Of a stretch of 5,265 bases of DNA, positions 1 to 4,964 are shown piece by piece. The notes under the pieces are model-generated. The model was not told the DNA's origin. It made no database searches and was given only the letters and a program-made list of their open reading frames with translations. Where the stretch lies: NCBI GenBank assembly GCA_021804195.1, contig JAJZKJ010000201.1:1-5265 (forward strand), written 5' to 3'. The first letter of the stretch is position 1. Each line of letters begins with the position of its first letter. The position numbers were made by a program, and so were the translations under genes. This stretch comes from Acidobacteriota bacterium. GTDB lineage: Bacteria; Planctomycetota; Phycisphaerae; WQYP01; JAJZKJ01.

Positions 1-897
1 AGGGCCGCCAATTCCCACGGCGCTGCCATCGAGAAAGTTGCCGGTATAAAGCTGTATTCCCGGCTGGGTGGTTAGCACCTCCATGACGCGACCGGTGGTT
101 GGCTCGGTAAGACGGGCGGCGAGGCGAAGTGGCGTTTTCTCGGTGCGGAGTACGAAATTATGGTCATAGCCGCCGGGCACCTGGGCGATGCGTTCGCCAA
201 TGCGGTGGGGCGTGGTGAAATCGAGCGGCGTGCCATGCACCGAACGAATTTCGCCGGTGCAAATGAGCTTGTCATCCGCAGGGGTGTAGAGGCTGCTGTT
301 GATAAAAATGCTGTGGTCTAAAATATCACCTGACCCGGCCCCCTTAAGGTTAAAGTAGGAATGATTGGTGAGGTTCACCGGAGTGGTCTCGTCGGTGCGG
401 GCGTAAAACTCAATGGCCAAGGAGTTGTCTTTTGTGATGCGATATGTCACGCGCGTGTGCAAAGTTCCCGGAAAGCCTTCTTCCATGCGGGGGCTTACAT
501 AGGTGAATATGACAGCGGGGCCTTCGGCATCATCAGCAATCTGGGCGTCCCATACCCGGCGATCAAAACCCTCTTTGCCGCCATGCAGCGTGTTGCCATT
601 GTTATTTGCGTACAGTTTGTAGGTTGTGCCCTGCCAATGATACTCGGCGTTGCCGATGCGGTTGGCTACGCGGCCGACGGTAACGCCCATGTAGGGGTGC
701 TTGCCGAGGTAGCCGGCAAGGTCGGCAAAGCCCAGCACCACATCGGCCGTTTTACCGGCGCGGTCGGGAGCGTGCAGTTCGGTAAGCGCAGCGCCATAGC
801 TGGTTACCTTGGCGCTAATGACGCCGTTAGAAAGCGTAAAAATATCAACTTTGCGACCGTCGGGAGTTTTACCGAATGTTGTTGCATGTGTTTTCAT
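1..897 (-). CDS. galM: Galactose mutarotase (aldose 1-epimerase), 3' end cut by window edge
   Basis: Catalyses interconversion of alpha and beta anomers of D-galactose and related aldoses, feeding the Leloir pathway; normally cytosolic. The frame is open to position 1 and gives 299 residues. GalM proteins are usually about 340-350 residues, so roughly the last 45-50 are missing. Family motifs seen in order: GRVANRI with substrate-binding Arg80, NTLHGG with His105, VNLTNHSYFNL with His179 (the two histidines match the catalytic pair), GGYDHNFVL with Asp245, and QPGIQLYTGN at 278-287. The catalytic Glu lies further toward the C-terminus and is outside the window. ATG at 897 is the most upstream possible start, because an in-frame TAA lies four codons before it. 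There is no evident Shine-Dalgarno sequence ahead of this ATG. The gene lies 146 nt downstream of the membrane-protein gene on the same strand, with no clear terminator between. The family call is very secure; the precise sugar is inferred from family. Confidence 0.96.
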   Translation of the reverse strand, partial: MKTHATTFGKTPDGRKVDIFTLSNGVISAKVTSYGAALTELHAPDRAGKTADVVLGFADLAGYLGKHPYMGVTVGRVANRIGNAEYHWQGTTYKLYANNNGNTLHGGKEGFDRRVWDAQIADDAEGPAVIFTYVSPRMEEGFPGTLHTRVTYRITKDNSLAIEFYARTDETTPVNLTNHSYFNLKGAGSGDILDHSIFINSSLYTPADDKLICTGEIRSVHGTPLDFTTPHRIGERIAQVPGGYDHNFVLRTEKTPLRLAARLTEPTTGRVMEVLTTQPGIQLYTGNFLDGSAVGIGGP

Positions 898-963
898 GAC
901 GGTGTTTTATCATGGCGCGGCAGGTTGAACAACTGGGAGCAAACCGTGAGAGCAATGGCAGAC

Positions 964-980
964 GCCGCGCCGGATGCGGC
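964..980. repeat. Short GC-rich inverted repeat between the membrane-protein gene and galM
   Basis: GCCGC and GCGGC arms (964-968 and 976-980) flank a 7-nt loop. The structure could form on either strand. No T-run follows it on either strand, so it is not a convincing intrinsic terminator. It may be a weak attenuator or chance in GC-rich DNA. The rest of the 898-1043 gap shows nothing else I can support. Confidence 0.25.
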
Positions 981-1043
981 TAACTTTGGGGGTGTGGGCA
1001 AACAGACTCTCAAGCCAGCGGTAAAGCCATGTGCTGCCGCATT

Positions 1044-1652
1044 TTATTTTGCCGCAAATTTGTTGGCACGGGTGAGCATCACAAACGCCAAAACCAGCAT
1101 TGCCAGCGAAATGGGCAGGCAGATCAGCATGAGGTCGGCAAAGTGCATGGCGCTCCTGTAGCCGGTATCGTCGGGCGATGGCACCAGCGGTACATGAACA
1201 CCCAGAACTGCCGCCAACGCCCAAAAACCGATCAGCAGCAGCATAAAGCCGATAACCGCCAGCAGCGGCACCAGCAGTTTGTACGCTTCGGACTGGGCGG
1301 GCTTCTTTTTTGGCCGAACGTATGGAGTAGGAGCCGCCAGCGAGGCCGGGTCAATAATTTTGGCCATAGGCAGTTCTTCCATTTCGCGGCGCGGGCGATT
1401 GGGCGATGGAATTGGAGCCGAGGAAGACTCCAGAGCGGAAGCCGCGGCGGCATTGGCTGCCGACGCCGGAGGCTCGGCGGAATTGGCCCCGGCGGCGGGT
1501 TGTTGTTTGGCGAGCATGGCAACAAAACCGGTGGCGCTTTCGGGCGGTTCGCCATTGGTGGGGGTCGGGTCGGCGGCGGCAGGCTCGCCCATGCCATGGA
1601 GCGCTGCGAGTGCATCGTCATGCCCGTCCTTTTGTTTAGGCCTATCCGCCAT
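1044..1652 (-). CDS. Hypothetical membrane protein with disordered Ala/Pro-rich N-terminus and two transmembrane helices
   Basis: Not recognised as a member of a named family. The 202-residue product has three parts. Residues 1-120 are hydrophilic, low in complexity and rich in Ala, Pro, Ser and Glu, with a basic patch (YVRPKKK, 111-117) just before the membrane. Residues about 126-152 form the first hydrophobic helix. A short polar loop (158-170) precedes a second helix at about 172-194, and the protein ends in a short basic tail (TRANKFAAK). By the positive-inside rule both termini should be cytoplasmic, with the loop outside. The start ATG at 1652 is supported by GAGGT six bases upstream. 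Several other frames are open here because of the skewed base composition, but this frame alone has a good ribosome-binding site and a sensible membrane topology. It lies 178 nt downstream of the VOC gene and upstream of galM, all on one strand. Function is unknown, and no link to either neighbour can be shown. Confidence 0.75.
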   Translation of the reverse strand: MADRPKQKDGHDDALAALHGMGEPAAADPTPTNGEPPESATGFVAMLAKQQPAAGANSAEPPASAANAAAASALESSSAPIPSPNRPRREMEELPMAKIIDPASLAAPTPYVRPKKKPAQSEAYKLLVPLLAVIGFMLLLIGFWALAAVLGVHVPLVPSPDDTGYRSAMHFADLMLICLPISLAMLVLAFVMLTRANKFAAK

Positions 1653-1658
1653 GAAAAT

Positions 1659-1663
1659 ACCTC
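1659..1663 (-). promoter_or_regulatory. Ribosome-binding site of the two-helix membrane protein
   Basis: GAGGT on the minus strand, six bases before ATG 1652. It settles which of the several overlapping open frames in this low-complexity stretch is translated. Confidence 0.6.
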
Positions 1664-1830
1664 AATCACCTGCTAGTCTGCGGTTCAACTCACGCGCTAT
1701 CCAAATCGTGCGACTTAACCCCGTTGCCCATCAAGTTTACTGGCCGCCTGCAGCCGTAGCAAATGAAAAATGGCGGTATTTGCGCGTCCTGCAAGCCGGC
1801 ATGAGTCGGGTGCAGATTGCCAACATCGCC

Positions 1831-2706
1831 TTACGCCGGCCGCTGAACTCGAATCGCAATGCCCGATGGATCGCGTAACCACGTATCCTCGCTTGATGGC
1901 TTTTTTACGACATTCATGGCTGCGGCCTTTGAAAGAAGGCGATCCCATGCTTCGCTCGTCGCCATTCGCAATGAAAAGTGATCTAGCCCGCGTGCGCCGA
2001 TCGGAGCTGGCGGCGCCCCGCGGCTCTCCCAGGTGTTGATGCCAAGGTGATGATGGTAGCCGTTGTAAGATAAGAATGCCGCGTCATGGCCATAGCGGGC
2101 GGTAAGATCCATCGCGAGCACATCGCGGTAAAACGCCTCAGATGCCGCCAGGTCGCTCACGCGCAAGTGTATATGGCCCAGGCGGGTGCCTGCAGGCATA
2201 CCGGTGAACGGTTCGGTCGAATCTGCGGCGGCGAGCAGATCTCGCCAATCGAGAGCCTTGGTGCCCATTTGCAGGTGGCCGCCCGGATATCGCCATTCAT
2301 CGCGCGGGCGATCGCGATAGATTTCCAAGCCGTTGCCTTCCGGGTCGGTGAGATAGAGGGCTTCGCTCACATCGTGATCAGCGGCTCCGGAGAGTTGCAC
2401 GCCGGTGCGTTCAAAATGCAAAAGTTGCCTCGCCAGGTACTGCCTGCCCGGCAGCAAAAAGGCGATATGGTACAGGCCTGTGGTAATGCCGGCCGGCGGC
2501 GCATGGGGCATGTGCCGCAGCACGAGAAACTCCTGCAGCCCGGTGCCCAGGCTGGTATGTTGGGTGTCTGATTGGCGCACGGTCAGGCCAATCGTTTGAT
2601 GATAAAAGTCGGTGCAGCGCTTGAGATCCGCAACAATAAGCGTTGCCGGCCCGAGCGTATACTCTGGCGTATTGGTCTCGTTGGCCTTGATATTATTTGA
2701 AGACAA
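1831..2706 (-). CDS. Two-domain VOC family protein (CatE-like glyoxalase / extradiol dioxygenase fold)
   Basis: Vicinal-oxygen-chelate protein, 291 residues from the TTG at 2706, probably a cytosolic metalloenzyme. Domain 1 spans about 17-132: LGPATLIVADLKRCTDFY opens it, GLYHIAF supplies His80, and DPEGNGLEIYRDRP supplies Glu128. Domain 2 spans about 176-288: LGHIHLRVSDL (His178, His180), GYHHHLGIN (His218-220) and LDHFSLRM (His243). The histidines and Glu128 are candidate metal ligands. The pattern matches proteins annotated as CatE-like catechol-2,3-dioxygenases, but the substrate cannot be told from sequence and may not be a catechol. TTG 2706 is preferred because GGAGG sits eight bases before it and it falls 4 nt after the DUF190 stop. 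The in-frame ATG at 2751 has no Shine-Dalgarno sequence and would overlap DUF190 by 41 nt, adding 15 polar residues. The tight spacing makes it the last clear gene of the fluoride operon. Confidence 0.9.
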   Translation of the reverse strand: MSSNNIKANETNTPEYTLGPATLIVADLKRCTDFYHQTIGLTVRQSDTQHTSLGTGLQEFLVLRHMPHAPPAGITTGLYHIAFLLPGRQYLARQLLHFERTGVQLSGAADHDVSEALYLTDPEGNGLEIYRDRPRDEWRYPGGHLQMGTKALDWRDLLAAADSTEPFTGMPAGTRLGHIHLRVSDLAASEAFYRDVLAMDLTARYGHDAAFLSYNGYHHHLGINTWESRGAPPAPIGARGLDHFSLRMATSEAWDRLLSKAAAMNVVKKPSSEDTWLRDPSGIAIRVQRPA

Positions 2707-2710
2707 TGGT

Positions 2711-3481
2711 TCAACCTCCGCTTTGTTTGCGTGCCTGGTCTGCCGGGTCATGGCGATACGCGATGATTTTTACTTCTTCCATGGTGATCATGCCTTCGGC
2801 TACCATGCCGTCGAGCGCGGGCAGCAGCTTTTCAATTTGTTCGCGGGTGTCTACCAGTTCAATTACAATAGGCAGATCAGATGACATCACGAGTATTTTA
2901 TCGGTGTGCATTACGCTGTTGGCGCCAAAGCCCATGGAGCCCTGCAGCACGGTGGCGCCGGCAAGGCCCAACTCGCGCGCTTTGGCGACAATAGCTTCGT
3001 GCAGCGGCTTGTGGTTATATGTGTCAGACTCGCCTATGAAGATGCGCAGTAGAACGCCAACTGAATCGGTATGCATAGGCAGTACTCCTCGGGTGTCGGG
3101 CAAGGTGCTAAGAGGCTTAACGCCGCTGAGCAATTGTGTTTTCTGGCTGGCGGCCCGGTTTCGCGGGCGATACATAAGAACAGCCGCCCGTTCAAGCGTG
3201 GCCAGGCCGTGGTGCATGGCTGCCGCAATCGCGGCCAAAAACGGCAGAAGCTTTTCACCAGAATCCACCAGTTCCACAATCACGGGGCTGTCGCCGATCA
3301 GGCGGTAATCAGATGATTTTACCAGGCCACGGGATCCAAACCCCATGATGCCGCGCAGCACGGTTGCTCCGGCAAGTTGGTTGCGGGCGGCTTGCTGCAC
3401 GATGCGTTCGTATGCCGGTGCAGAGTTTTGCAGGTCGGCGCTTCGCATGTAAAGTCGCAGCAGAACATTTTCGTTGATCAT
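2711..3481 (-). CDS. Tandem double DUF190 (PII-like) protein
   Basis: A 256-residue protein with two copies of DUF190, a PII-like alpha/beta fold that usually occurs as a single protein of about 100-120 residues, often beside crcB. Its biochemical role is not established; a regulatory or ligand-sensing part in fluoride handling is inference from the fold and gene context. Copy 1 spans about 5-104, with LAGATVLRGIMGFG (36-49) and PVIVELVDSGEKLLPFL (66-82). Copy 2 spans about 142-243, with LAGATVLQGSMGFG (173-186) and PIVIELVDTREQIEKLLP (204-221). A poorly conserved linker (about 108-135) joins them. Start ATG 3481 follows AGGCGG at modest spacing, 32 nt after the crcB stop. A strong internal Shine-Dalgarno (3085-3090) precedes Met136 (ATG 3076), which could yield copy 2 alone (121 residues). 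The fusion may reflect two once-separate genes. Confidence 0.92.
   Translation of the reverse strand: MINENVLLRLYMRSADLQNSAPAYERIVQQAARNQLAGATVLRGIMGFGSRGLVKSSDYRLIGDSPVIVELVDSGEKLLPFLAAIAAAMHHGLATLERAAVLMYRPRNRAASQKTQLLSGVKPLSTLPDTRGVLPMHTDSVGVLLRIFIGESDTYNHKPLHEAIVAKARELGLAGATVLQGSMGFGANSVMHTDKILVMSSDLPIVIELVDTREQIEKLLPALDGMVAEGMITMEEVKIIAYRHDPADQARKQSGG
2715..2719 (-). promoter_or_regulatory. Ribosome-binding site deciding the TTG start of the VOC gene
   Basis: GGAGG on the minus strand lies within the last two sense codons of the DUF190 gene (Gly-Gly), eight bases before TTG 2706. Ribosomes ending DUF190 at 2713-2711 would be in place to restart on the VOC gene, which suggests translational coupling. 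Confidence 0.65.
3085..3090 (-). promoter_or_regulatory. Internal ribosome-binding site before the second DUF190 domain
   Basis: GAGGAG on the minus strand, eight bases before an in-frame ATG (3076-3074, Met136 of the double protein). Position and spacing are those of a normal gene start, and it sits in the interdomain linker just before copy 2. Either copy 2 is also made as a separate protein or this is a relic of a former gene boundary. Use in vivo is inferred. Confidence 0.45.
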
Positions 3482-3513
3482 TATGTTTCCGCCTGATGTG
3501 CAGACCCGGCATT

Positions 3514-3900
3514 TTAACTCATGCGGCTGCCAAGAATAATGCCCAGTCGCACCGCCAGCAGGCCGGCAACCACGCTGCCTGCCAGATACAGCATACCCCG
3601 CAGGGCCGCGCCTGTGGCAAGCATCCGGTCGGTTTCAAACATATAGGTTGAAAAGGTGGTGTAGGCGCCGACAAAACCCACAGCAATGCCCAGGCGGATG
3701 GGGTCTGGAATATTCAGCCGCGGCTGCGCCCAGGTCATAAACCAACCTAAAAAGAATGATCCGGTGATATTGATAAAAAAAGTTCCAAAAGGAAAAAGCG
3801 CCGAGTAACGGCCAAAAAACCGGCCGATGCCATAGCGGGCCAGCGCGCCGACAAAACCAAAGGCCCCGATGGCCAACCACATGAACAACGATTTTTTCAT
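3514..3900 (-). CDS. crcB: Fluoride channel/exporter CrcB (Fluc)
   Basis: Small inner-membrane channel that lets fluoride leave the cytoplasm; Fluc proteins act as antiparallel dimers. The 128-residue length is typical. Four hydrophobic segments are visible, at about 5-23, 36-57, 69-90 and 99-122. Family signatures: GALARYGIGRF near residues 18-28, GTFFINITGSFFLGW (the conserved Asn and GSF of the pore) near 39-53, and GFVGAYTTFSTYMFE (TTFST, with conserved Phe near the pore and the central sodium site) near 75-89. ATG 3900 is the natural start, followed by MKKS; the upstream AGCGGA is a weak ribosome-binding site. It is the first gene after a fluoride riboswitch and leads an operon with DUF190 and VOC genes. 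Expression should rise with fluoride. The function call is very secure because gene family and riboswitch agree. Confidence 0.97.
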   Translation of the reverse strand: MKKSLFMWLAIGAFGFVGALARYGIGRFFGRYSALFPFGTFFINITGSFFLGWFMTWAQPRLNIPDPIRLGIAVGFVGAYTTFSTYMFETDRMLATGAALRGMLYLAGSVVAGLLAVRLGIILGSRMS

Positions 3901-3920
3901 GCTTGGGTTCCGCTAAGCCC

Positions 3921-3957
3921 TAAAACAACACAACCCCGGACGCTTCGCCGAGGTTGC
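3921..3957 (-). terminator. Probable intrinsic terminator in the crcB leader (riboswitch expression platform)
   Basis: On the minus strand, GCAACCTCGG (3957-3948) can pair with CCGGGGTTGT (3939-3930) as a 10-bp stem, including two G-U pairs, around an 8-nt loop. It is followed at once by the U-rich stretch TGTTGTTTTA. It lies between the fluoride aptamer and the crcB start, where a transcription-control platform is expected. The U-tract is interrupted, so strength is uncertain. Confidence 0.65.
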
Positions 3958-3984
3958 CAACACATTCCCAGCGGACCGGCCGCC

Positions 3985-4044
3985 AGGAGTCATCAGTCCC
4001 AATCTATCAAGATTAAGACGGTTCAGGTGAACTCCATCACCCTT
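3985..4044 (-). ncRNA. Fluoride riboswitch aptamer (crcB motif)
   Basis: A cis-acting RNA that binds fluoride and turns on downstream transport genes. On the minus strand the core reads GGGTGATGGAGTTCACC, then TGAACCGTC, and closes with GACTGATGACTCCT, the hallmark crcB-motif segments. The expected pairings are present. P1 pairs GGGTGA (4042-4037) with TCACCT (4030-4025). A 10-bp stem pairs GTCTTAATCT (4019-4010) with AGATTGGGAC (4005-3996) around a TGAT loop, with two G-U pairs. The pseudoknot pairs GGAGT (4035-4031) with ACTCC (3990-3986). It begins a few bases after the predicted transcription start and leads to crcB. Motif, structure and gene context agree, so this is a confident call. 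Confidence 0.96.
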
Positions 4045-4058
4045 ACACATATCGCTAG

Positions 4059-4088
4059 ACTTTACCCGCGATAGAGGTTGCATGTCAA
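4059..4088 (-). promoter_or_regulatory. Sigma70-like promoter of the fluoride operon
   Basis: On the minus strand a perfect TTGACA (-35, 4088-4083) is followed after 18 bases by TAAAGT (-10, 4064-4059; 4 of 6 consensus). Transcription would start near 4052, just ahead of the riboswitch at 4044, which fits a leader beginning directly with the aptamer. Confidence 0.7.
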
Positions 4089-4099
4089 TTCGTGGGATG

Positions 4100-4114
4100 C
4101 TCGCGAGCGGCAAT
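4100..4114 (+). repeat. 15-base direct repeat, copy 1 (intergenic)
   Basis: CTCGCGAGCGGCAAT occurs here, just upstream of the fluoride operon promoter, and again exactly at 4695-4709 inside the antitoxin gene. The left part belongs to a perfect 10-base palindrome, GCTCGCGAGC (4099-4108). Purpose unknown; it could be chance or a shared protein-binding site. Confidence 0.4.
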
Positions 4115-4238
4115 CAGTAGTTTGTGGAAGGGAGCAATGGCGTTTTGGCCGTAGCGATGTAGCGGGCTTTGCCAAAGTTTGTTGTGGCTCCTGACATCAA
4201 GGGGGCGCGGGGCTTCGATCGTGACCCCTGGGGTGGAC

Positions 4239-4257
4239 GAGTCAATATTATCGACTC
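4239..4257 (+). promoter_or_regulatory. Palindrome over the likely toxin-antitoxin promoter (candidate operator)
   Basis: GAGTCAATATTATCGACTC is an inverted repeat (GAGTC/GACTC, with further AT symmetry) that contains TATTAT (4246-4251), a plausible -10. A weak -35-like GTGACC lies at 4221-4226, with a long 19-base spacer. Transcription would begin near 4258, about 30 nt before the toxin ATG. A second small palindrome, ACCCCTGGGGT, lies at 4224-4234. Autorepression by the HTH antitoxin is typical of such pairs, so this is a reasonable operator; binding is inferred. Confidence 0.5.
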
Positions 4258-4286
4258 ATATCGGCCGTTGGGGTAGGCTACCAATC

Positions 4287-4544
4287 ATGGCCGTCTTTGT
4301 TGAAATCACGCCCGAGGCCAGGGCGCAGGCCGCCCGCCTGAGCGAGCCTCTACGCGGCCGCGTTCTGGCGATCGTCGGGCGGCTAGCGCGCTGGCCCGCC
4401 GTCAGCGGCGCCAAGCCGCTGCGTGGCGGTCTTGCGGGACGTTATTGGATAAGAACGGGCGACTACCGAGTTCAGTTTTACCTGCGTGAAGGAGTTCTCG
4501 TGGTAGAGAAGATTGGGCATCGCGATGGCTTTTATGAGGAATAA
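4287..4544 (+). CDS. RelE/ParE-superfamily type II toxin
   Basis: Small cytosolic toxin of the RelE/ParE fold, 85 residues. RelE-like members cleave mRNA on the ribosome, while ParE-like members poison gyrase; sequence alone does not tell which applies here. Visible features: an N-terminal helix pair rich in Arg and Ala (8-35), then the family core KPLRGGLAGRYWIRTGDYRVQF (44-64) with Arg52, Arg56 and Arg61, and the C-terminal VVEKIGHRDGFYEE with His78, Arg79 and Tyr83. These fit the usual basic active-site residues. ATG 4287 is chosen because family proteins start close to the first strand (VFVEITPEA), and GGTAGG lies about 9 bases upstream. The same frame stays open to an ATG at 4179, but that extension is unlike the family and would cover the promoter. 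The stop is 3 nt before the antitoxin ATG, so the two are co-transcribed, toxin first as in higBA. Confidence 0.88.
   Translation: MAVFVEITPEARAQAARLSEPLRGRVLAIVGRLARWPAVSGAKPLRGGLAGRYWIRTGDYRVQFYLREGVLVVEKIGHRDGFYEE
4536..4540 (+). promoter_or_regulatory. Ribosome-binding site of the antitoxin inside the toxin gene
   Basis: GAGGA sits within the last codons of the toxin gene, seven bases before the antitoxin ATG at 4548. It is stronger than the toxin's own site, which would favour antitoxin translation from the shared mRNA. Confidence 0.6.
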
Positions 4545-4547
4545 ATT

Positions 4548-4922
4548 ATGGTGACAACGCTGCAGACATTTAATATTGGAAAGCGTGAATTTGTCATTCT
4601 GGACCGTCGCCAGTACACCAACCTGCTGAAGAAGCTTCCGCTGCGACATATGAATGTGCGTGGCGATATTTCGCTGCCGCCTGCCCCCAAAAAACTCGCG
4701 AGCGGCAATTTTCCGGCTGCGGAAGCGTTGCGTGCGGACCTGGCACGCGACCTTATAAAACGGCGTTGGGCGGCTCAATTAACGCAGGCGGCGCTGGCGC
4801 GTCGAGCCGGAATTCGCGTTGAAACGCTTAATCGCGTGGAGCGAGCCAGGGTAACGCCGAATCCTCAAACAATTCTTAAGATTGTCGCCGCCCTGGAAAA
4901 GGCCGAAGCACGACCACGATAA
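4548..4922 (+). CDS. HTH (XRE-type) antitoxin of the toxin-antitoxin pair
   Basis: Antitoxin and probable autorepressor, 124 residues. The N-terminal part (about 6-30, FNIGKREFVILDRRQYTNLL) resembles the short strand-helix segment seen in Phd-like and related antitoxins and may carry dimerisation or toxin contact; this is a loose match. A Pro/Ala-rich linker (40-62) follows. The C-terminal part (about 66-118) is a Cro/C1-type helix-turn-helix: LTQAALARRAGIRVETLNRVERARVTPNPQTILKIVAAL carries the usual TQ-x-LA-x-x-AG and the R-x-E/x-NP-x-x-T-x-x-KI pattern. The gene starts 3 nt after the toxin stop with a good ribosome-binding site. Linkage of the two genes supports the antitoxin role more than sequence alone does. 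It ends 42 nt from the convergent efflux gene, with no clear terminator between. Confidence 0.88.
   Translation: MVTTLQTFNIGKREFVILDRRQYTNLLKKLPLRHMNVRGDISLPPAPKKLASGNFPAAEALRADLARDLIKRRWAAQLTQAALARRAGIRVETLNRVERARVTPNPQTILKIVAALEKAEARPR
4695..4709 (+). repeat. 15-base direct repeat, copy 2 (inside antitoxin gene)
   Basis: Exact copy of CTCGCGAGCGGCAAT at 4100-4114. Here it encodes part of the linker between the antitoxin's N-terminal segment and its HTH domain, so it may be coding by necessity and a repeat by chance. Confidence 0.4.
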
Positions 4923-4964
4923 TCGCAGCTAATTTCGGCGTGGCCGTCTGATGCGCATTGGTAT

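Noticed and set aside
361..1161. Long plus-strand open frame (266 codons)
   Set aside because: It is antisense to galM, whose protein shows all family motifs; the plus-strand product has no recognisable features.
1759..1783. GCAAAT/ATTTGC inverted repeat after the VOC gene
   Set aside because: It has only six base pairs, a 13-nt loop and no T-run, so it is not a convincing terminator. Read-through toward the membrane-protein gene therefore cannot be excluded.
1029..1878. Several long overlapping frames on both strands across the Ala/Pro-rich gene
   Set aside because: They arise from low-complexity GC-rich DNA. Only the 1652-1044 minus frame has a good ribosome-binding site and plausible membrane helices.
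2086..2884. Plus-strand frames over the VOC and DUF190 genes
   Set aside because: They are shadows of clearly recognised minus-strand genes.
4179..4286. N-terminal extension of the toxin from ATG 4179
   Set aside because: It would run through the palindromic promoter region, is unlike RelE/ParE N-termini, and a better-placed start exists at 4287.
4383..4778. Minus-strand frame of 131 codons across the toxin and antitoxin
   Set aside because: It is antisense to both genes of a well-supported pair, with no motif or ribosome-binding site.
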